DNA from: JBBDYG01 sp040901765
GTDB lineage: Bacteria; Planctomycetota; Planctomycetia; Pirellulales; Lacipirellulaceae
Assembly: GCA_040901765.1 (NCBI GenBank)
Contig: JBBDYG010000062.1
Coordinates: forward strand, 1 to 28,276
Length of the DNA: 28,276 nt
Direction of reading: 5' to 3'
Below the pieces are notes generated by a model that made no database searches, was not told where the DNA came from, and saw only the letters and a list, made by a program, of their open reading frames with translations. Shown one piece after another: positions 24,735 through 28,276 of the stretch (position 1 is its first letter; each line of letters opens with the position of its first letter). The position numbers and the translations under genes are program-made.

Positions 24735-25859
24735 TCATAATTGATGCTGACGCGGCGGCGTCCGGGTTGCGTCACGCACCTCGACCGGGATTCTCACGTG
24801 CTTTCTTTTAAATTCCTTGCCCGCTCGAATCTGCCGGAGCATACTGCCAATCCGTTGCGCTATTTGCTCGAATGGCTCCGATGTTTGCACACAGGGATAG
24901 GGTACATGCTCGACATGGGCCGTTGAAAACGTTTCGTACACCAACTCCACGTCCTGAGGCACTTTCAGCCCCAACTGCGCCACGATCGGCAGCACCAAAT
25001 TCAGCATTCGTTCGCCGCGACAGACGATACCTGTGGGACGGTTCGGGGAGGACAATGTCGCCTCGGCCTGCGCGCGCAGCGCGTCTAAATCATAGGGGCA
25101 CAGCCGCGCAATTAGCGAATTGGGCGGCTTTTCGGCGACGGTCATCGCCTCCACGATCCCGTCCAAAAATTCGTGATCGCCCGGACGGCCGTTGCTGATG
25201 CCCAGCAGCGCAATCTTTTCGTGACCTTTATCAAACAGATATTGAGCCAGCAAGCGCCCGCATTCGAAGTGGTCGGAGTCGATCGACGTCAACTCCTGCA
25301 AGTCGTGGTCGAGCGATCCCAGGACAACCACGGGCACGCCCTCCTGCTGCAAGAAACGATAAATCTCGCGCGAACAGCTCATCGCCACGACGCCGCATAG
25401 CTCCCAATTCGATTTCGTCGGCGCTAACAGGCTTTTCAGATACAACACCTCTTCTTCCTTGGGAAGAAACGCGAATTGCACGCTGAATTGCTCGGGCTCC
25501 GATTCTGGAGCGTGAGCCGGGTGCGTGAGAGAATCGATCAATAGATCCAACGGCACCACGGAATAGTTGGCCCGTTCTTCGGGCATGATCACGTACACGA
25601 CCTTGACCCGCCGGGTATGATCGCCCCGAGCACCTGACCCGATAAACGTTCCGCTACGGTCGCGTCGCACGAGCTTCTCTTCATCGACCAGCAACTGCAT
25701 CGCCTGAGCAGCCATCGACAGATTGACGCCGAATTGGTGCGCCACCTGTCGCGTGGACAGGTACTTTTCGTTGGGGGCCAGCCCCCTGCGGTAGATATCC
25801 TGCTCGAGCTTCTTCGCGAGGTACTGAGGATTCGTTACGTTCGCAGAGAGCATGGACAT
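24735..25859 (-). CDS. GntR-type winged-helix regulator with LacI-like sensor domain
   Basis: A 374-residue cytoplasmic transcription factor. Residues about 12-75 form a GntR winged helix (YRRGLAPNEKYLSTRQVAHQ, FGVNLSMAAQAMQLLVDEE, LVRRDRSGTFIG). Residues about 85-365 form a periplasmic-binding-like sensor as in LacI/GalR: VPVVVLGSLDHD, SIDSDHFECGRLLAQYLFD, HEKIALLGISN, PTGIVCRGERM. This domain pairing (AraR-like) usually senses a sugar. It is first of the minus-strand cluster and divergent from the gene at 26477, so it likely controls both sides. ATG 25859 or ATG 25853 may be used; AGGG precedes them. TTGACA with a 16-bp gap to TACATT lies just upstream and overlaps the CTGT repeats, suggesting autoregulation. 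Confidence 0.85.
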   Translation of the reverse strand: MSMLSANVTNPQYLAKKLEQDIYRRGLAPNEKYLSTRQVAHQFGVNLSMAAQAMQLLVDEEKLVRRDRSGTFIGSGARGDHTRRVKVVYVIMPEERANYSVVPLDLLIDSLTHPAHAPESEPEQFSVQFAFLPKEEEVLYLKSLLAPTKSNWELCGVVAMSCSREIYRFLQQEGVPVVVLGSLDHDLQELTSIDSDHFECGRLLAQYLFDKGHEKIALLGISNGRPGDHEFLDGIVEAMTVAEKPPNSLIARLCPYDLDALRAQAEATLSSPNRPTGIVCRGERMLNLVLPIVAQLGLKVPQDVELVYETFSTAHVEHVPYPCVQTSEPFEQIAQRIGSMLRQIRAGKEFKRKHVRIPVEVRDATRTPPRQHQL

Positions 25860-25884
25860 ACCCTGAATGTAACCCCTTCAAACA

Positions 25885-25920
25885 ATCTGTCAACTTCTGT
25901 ATTCAAATTACCACATCTGT
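25885..25920. promoter_or_regulatory. Phased CTGT repeats overlapping the regulator promoter
   Basis: ATCTGT at 25885, TTCTGT at 25895 and ATCTGT at 25915 are spaced 10 and 20 bp, that is on one helix face. The complement overlaps TTGACA, the likely -35 box of the regulator gene on the minus strand. A candidate operator. Confidence 0.5.
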
Positions 25921-26132
25921 ATTTTTAGGGGGGTTCACGGCGTTAGTGCGGGGCCGACGGTCGGTCGCTCCTCCCTTGCCCGATACCCACAGAATTATTG
26001 CAAGCCTTTATATATGTGAGAGTTACGAATATAAAAGACTGCTTCCAACGTGCCAGCTTCCACCCCAAAACAAATCCACAATCATGCACCTTCGCAGCAC
26101 CGACAGCTAAAATTTTCATAAATTTATAAAAT

Positions 26133-26158
26133 TTCTGTTAAATACTGTAGCAATCTGT
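26133..26158. promoter_or_regulatory. Phased CTGT repeats upstream of the plus-strand PEP-CTERM gene
   Basis: TTCTGT at 26133, TACTGT at 26143 and ATCTGT at 26153 recur every 10 bp, matching the set beside the regulator. The last ends 13 bp before TATAAT, where an activator overlapping the -35 zone would bind. Confidence 0.5.
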
Positions 26159-26171
26159 TTGCCATCTCATT

Positions 26172-26177
26172 TATAAT
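26172..26177 (+). promoter_or_regulatory. Candidate -10 box (TATAAT)
   Basis: A perfect TATAAT with no good -35 hexamer at 16-18 bp, as in activator-dependent promoters. It would give a leader of about 290 bases before the ATG at 26477. Confidence 0.45.
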
Positions 26178-26476
26178 GGGCGCGGGGTGTCCCAAGAACG
26201 CGCACCGCATTCATGGGATCTCGCCACGCTCGCGGCCGAAGGAAGCAGCTCTTTAAGGACGCAATCGGCGCATGACGAGTGCTGCTTACAGGCGGACGAG
26301 CGCGGCGATGGCACGAACGTGAATTGGGACGCACGTTGGGTCGAGCCGGAGTTCGGTGAAGTATCTGTGGCGGAGAAGGGGACTAAGGACCAAGTTCTGC
26401 AACTGGATAACCTGGGTTCGCACTTCGTAAGTGGATCAGATGGTTTCCAATTTCCTGCTTGATTGGAGAGTGACTC

Positions 26477-28276
26477 ATGAGATTCATGACAAGGGGGGCC
26501 TCAACATCACAGGCGACCAAAGGCCAGTCGCGTACACGCATGGCAACCCAATTCTTTACGGCTATAATCGGCCTAACGTTCGCCGGGTCGTGGGCGGTTG
26601 CCGCGACCACAGTTTACACCGGCTCCTCCAGCGGCGGCGTCTTCAACGACGACGACAACTGGAGCGCTGCATCGCCGGGGGACAATCCAGCTCCGGAGGG
26701 GCTCAATGACCTCGGCATCTTCAATAGCACGACGAATGTCGACGGGACGATCACCTTCGACGCCGATGCGACCCATTTTCGCACATTCGTCCAGAACACT
26801 TCGGGGACGATTGCTTTCGATACCGGCGATTTCAAGTGGACAATGACGGGCTTTTTTCTGACCGGTACCGCCGTTACCGAACAGAATCATATTCAGTTAA
26901 TCAACGGCGAGATCCAGAGCGAAATCATTCTGCTCGGAAATACCGCCGGCTCGACCAACCCGAACGTCATTGAAGTCATTGGCCCCACCGCGCTTTGGCA
27001 CACCACAACCACCGGAGGCGGTTTTCGCGTTGGCAGCGGAGGTTCGGCTAACTCGCAGTTCATTGTTCGCGACGGCGGTACGATTACCGGTAATGGCCAA
27101 ATTATCATCGGCCTGGTTAGTTCCGCGAATGGTTTGATGCGCGTCACCGGCGATGGTTCGACCGCGACCGTGGCCGGCAGCATCCAAGTCGGCGGCGGCA
27201 ACTCGGCCCAGTCGGAAAATAATCGGCTCGAGGTACTCGACAGCGGCCATGTGACCGGTGGGCAATTGCTGATGGGCGTGACCGGTTTCGCCGACAATAA
27301 CACGACGCTCGTTTCCGGCACGGGGTCAACCCTCACCATCACCGGCGTCAGTCGCAGCGATATCGGACGAGTCGGCGCAGGCCACACGCTGCAGATCGAT
27401 AACGGCGGAACGGTTGACGGCTCGGCCAATTTCACGCTCGGCGTGGAAGCGGACAGCACCGGCAATCAGATCCTTGTCAACGGCAGCGGCGCGAGCCTGA
27501 CCGGCACGGGTGTCGACGCCAGGCGCGGCACTCTGAGTGTCAATGGCGGCGCTGTCATTCTGAACGATGTCTTCGACGCCGAAGACGAAGTCTATTCGGG
27601 GGGCGCGCTGCTCGCCAACGTCGGGGCCTCGTCCGTTGTTGACCTCAATCAAGGGTCAATTTCCGCAATCCATGCCAACATCGCCAATGGCTCCGCTTTC
27701 ACGGTTGGCGACGGCGGCGCCGAATCGGCCACCTATCACATGAAGAAAATTGGCGACGGCAACAACGGCACGCATACCTTTGCTGATGGCCTGTCGCTGA
27801 GCTCCAACGCAATCTTATCGGGCAGCGGCAACATCGTGGGCAGCGTGACCGGCACCGCGGGCGCGCAAATAGACGTGGGTGCTTCGCCCGGAGTGATCAA
27901 CGTCGACGGTTCCTGGAACAACACCGGCTTGAACGTCGGATTGGAAGTTGGCAACCTGGCGCTTGTGCCGGCACAAGCTGGAGTGGGTTATGACCTGTTG
28001 AATGTCAGCGGTCCGTTCTCTCACGGCGGGACGGTGAACATCGACGTGTCGGGGTTTGCCGCCGGATCGGGATTCGTCCAGGATCTCAAGCTTATTGGCT
28101 GGAGCAGTGAGGTAGGTAGCTCGGCCGCCACGGGCGTGTCATTCGTCGGCGGTCCGGCGCTGCCGTTTCAAATTCGCTCCGACGGTCTGTATCTGACCGA
28201 CGTATCCTTTTCGATTATCCCAGAACCTTCGACGATCGCGATGTTCGCGATCGGGTTGATTCTGTTCGGGGTAGGA
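26477..28276 (+). CDS. PEP-CTERM beta-helix protein (paralog 3), 3' end beyond window
   Basis: The frame is open for 600 codons from ATG 26477, with GGAG ten bases upstream, to the window edge. The signal peptide is ATQFFTAIIGLTFAGSWAVA, followed by TTVYTGSSSGGVFNDDDNWS, nearly the same as paralog 1. The T5SS/PEP-CTERM-associated repeats include NGLMRVTGDGSTATVAGS, NNTTLVSGTGSTLTITG and GHTLQIDNGGTVDGSANF. MKKIGDGNNGTHTFADGLSL shows the uninterrupted form of the site where paralog 1 carries a dockerin module; no dockerin is present here. IPEPSTIAMFAIGLILFGVG at the very end is the PEP-CTERM motif and helix, so only a few basic residues and the stop are missing. It is transcribed divergently from the regulator. 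Confidence 0.85.
   Translation, partial: MRFMTRGASTSQATKGQSRTRMATQFFTAIIGLTFAGSWAVAATTVYTGSSSGGVFNDDDNWSAASPGDNPAPEGLNDLGIFNSTTNVDGTITFDADATHFRTFVQNTSGTIAFDTGDFKWTMTGFFLTGTAVTEQNHIQLINGEIQSEIILLGNTAGSTNPNVIEVIGPTALWHTTTTGGGFRVGSGGSANSQFIVRDGGTITGNGQIIIGLVSSANGLMRVTGDGSTATVAGSIQVGGGNSAQSENNRLEVLDSGHVTGGQLLMGVTGFADNNTTLVSGTGSTLTITGVSRSDIGRVGAGHTLQIDNGGTVDGSANFTLGVEADSTGNQILVNGSGASLTGTGVDARRGTLSVNGGAVILNDVFDAEDEVYSGGALLANVGASSVVDLNQGSISAIHANIANGSAFTVGDGGAESATYHMKKIGDGNNGTHTFADGLSLSSNAILSGSGNIVGSVTGTAGAQIDVGASPGVINVDGSWNNTGLNVGLEVGNLALVPAQAGVGYDLLNVSGPFSHGGTVNIDVSGFAAGSGFVQDLKLIGWSSEVGSSAATGVSFVGGPALPFQIRSDGLYLTDVSFSIIPEPSTIAMFAIGLILFGVG

Larger units (their letters stand above)
25860..26476. other. 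Divergent intergenic region and leader
   Basis: About 600 bp between the regulator and the plus-strand gene. AT-rich DNA (25980-26180) holds TTGCAA at 25998, several TATA-like stretches and both repeat sets. CCGACGGTCGG near 25953 is a short palindrome. A 91-codon frame (GTG 26187 to 26462) lies in the leader but resembles no protein I know and has little coding character. Confidence 0.5.

Noticed and set aside
26187..26462. 91-codon plus-strand frame in the leader of the PEP-CTERM gene
   Set aside because: GTG start without a clear ribosome site, no family resemblance and little coding character. It more likely belongs to the untranslated leader.

Overview
The window looks like accessory DNA from a planctomycete, probably of the Pirellulales type. 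Several hallmarks support this: a DUF1559 pseudopilin-like protein paired with a small lipoprotein, PEP-CTERM sorting tails (four proteins), dockerin-like calcium-binding modules with the GDYNxDGxVDxADYxxWR pattern, T5SS/PEP-CTERM-associated beta-helix repeats, and a relic of the planctomycete N-terminal LEPR-XLL motif (FETLEERRVLS). The assignment rests on protein families only; no rRNA or marker gene is present.

Left part (1-4.74 kb) is a gene graveyard. A minus-strand surface-protein gene (49-1461) stays in one frame but has three internal stop codons. A small plus-strand gene (about 1756-2080) is broken by one extra base in a C run. A 200-bp MITE-like element (2089-2288) has 13-bp perfect terminal inverted repeats and a 9-bp target duplication. 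A caspase/alpha-beta-hydrolase fusion gene (2548-4139) carries a frameshift and an internal deletion. A further broken unknown gene (4140-4736) follows. An intact IS21-family element (4739-7413, istA-istB) sits exactly at the stop codon of that last gene, flanked by TGACA on both sides.

Central and right part (7.7-25.9 kb) is a long minus-strand cluster of tightly packed genes. Read in the direction of transcription it holds: a GntR-type winged-helix/LacI-sensor regulator, a DHDPS/N-acetylneuraminate-lyase family aldolase, a DUF1559 pseudopilin-like protein, a small lipoprotein, a PEP-CTERM beta-helix protein with a dockerin module inserted mid-protein, a Tat-exported protein of unknown function, a sialidase-like BNR protein, a second PEP-CTERM beta-helix protein, a short-chain dehydrogenase, a sodium/solute symporter, a Gfo/Idh/MocA-type oxidoreductase and, after a gap of about 200 bp, a large multidomain glycoside-hydrolase-like PEP-CTERM protein with a small ORF coupled to its end. 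Several junctions overlap (TGATG, ATGA, GTGA) or are a few bases apart. Surface glycan hydrolysis, uptake, aldol cleavage and redox steps together suggest a regulated glycan or acidic-sugar (possibly sialic-acid-like) utilisation locus. The substrate is inference.

Right end: divergent from the regulator, a third paralogous PEP-CTERM beta-helix gene begins at 26477 and runs off the window. The roughly 600-bp divergent intergenic region holds two clusters of WWCTGT-type hexamers spaced at multiples of 10 bp, one beside each gene, and a TATAAT box. This is a good candidate for the regulator's operator set.
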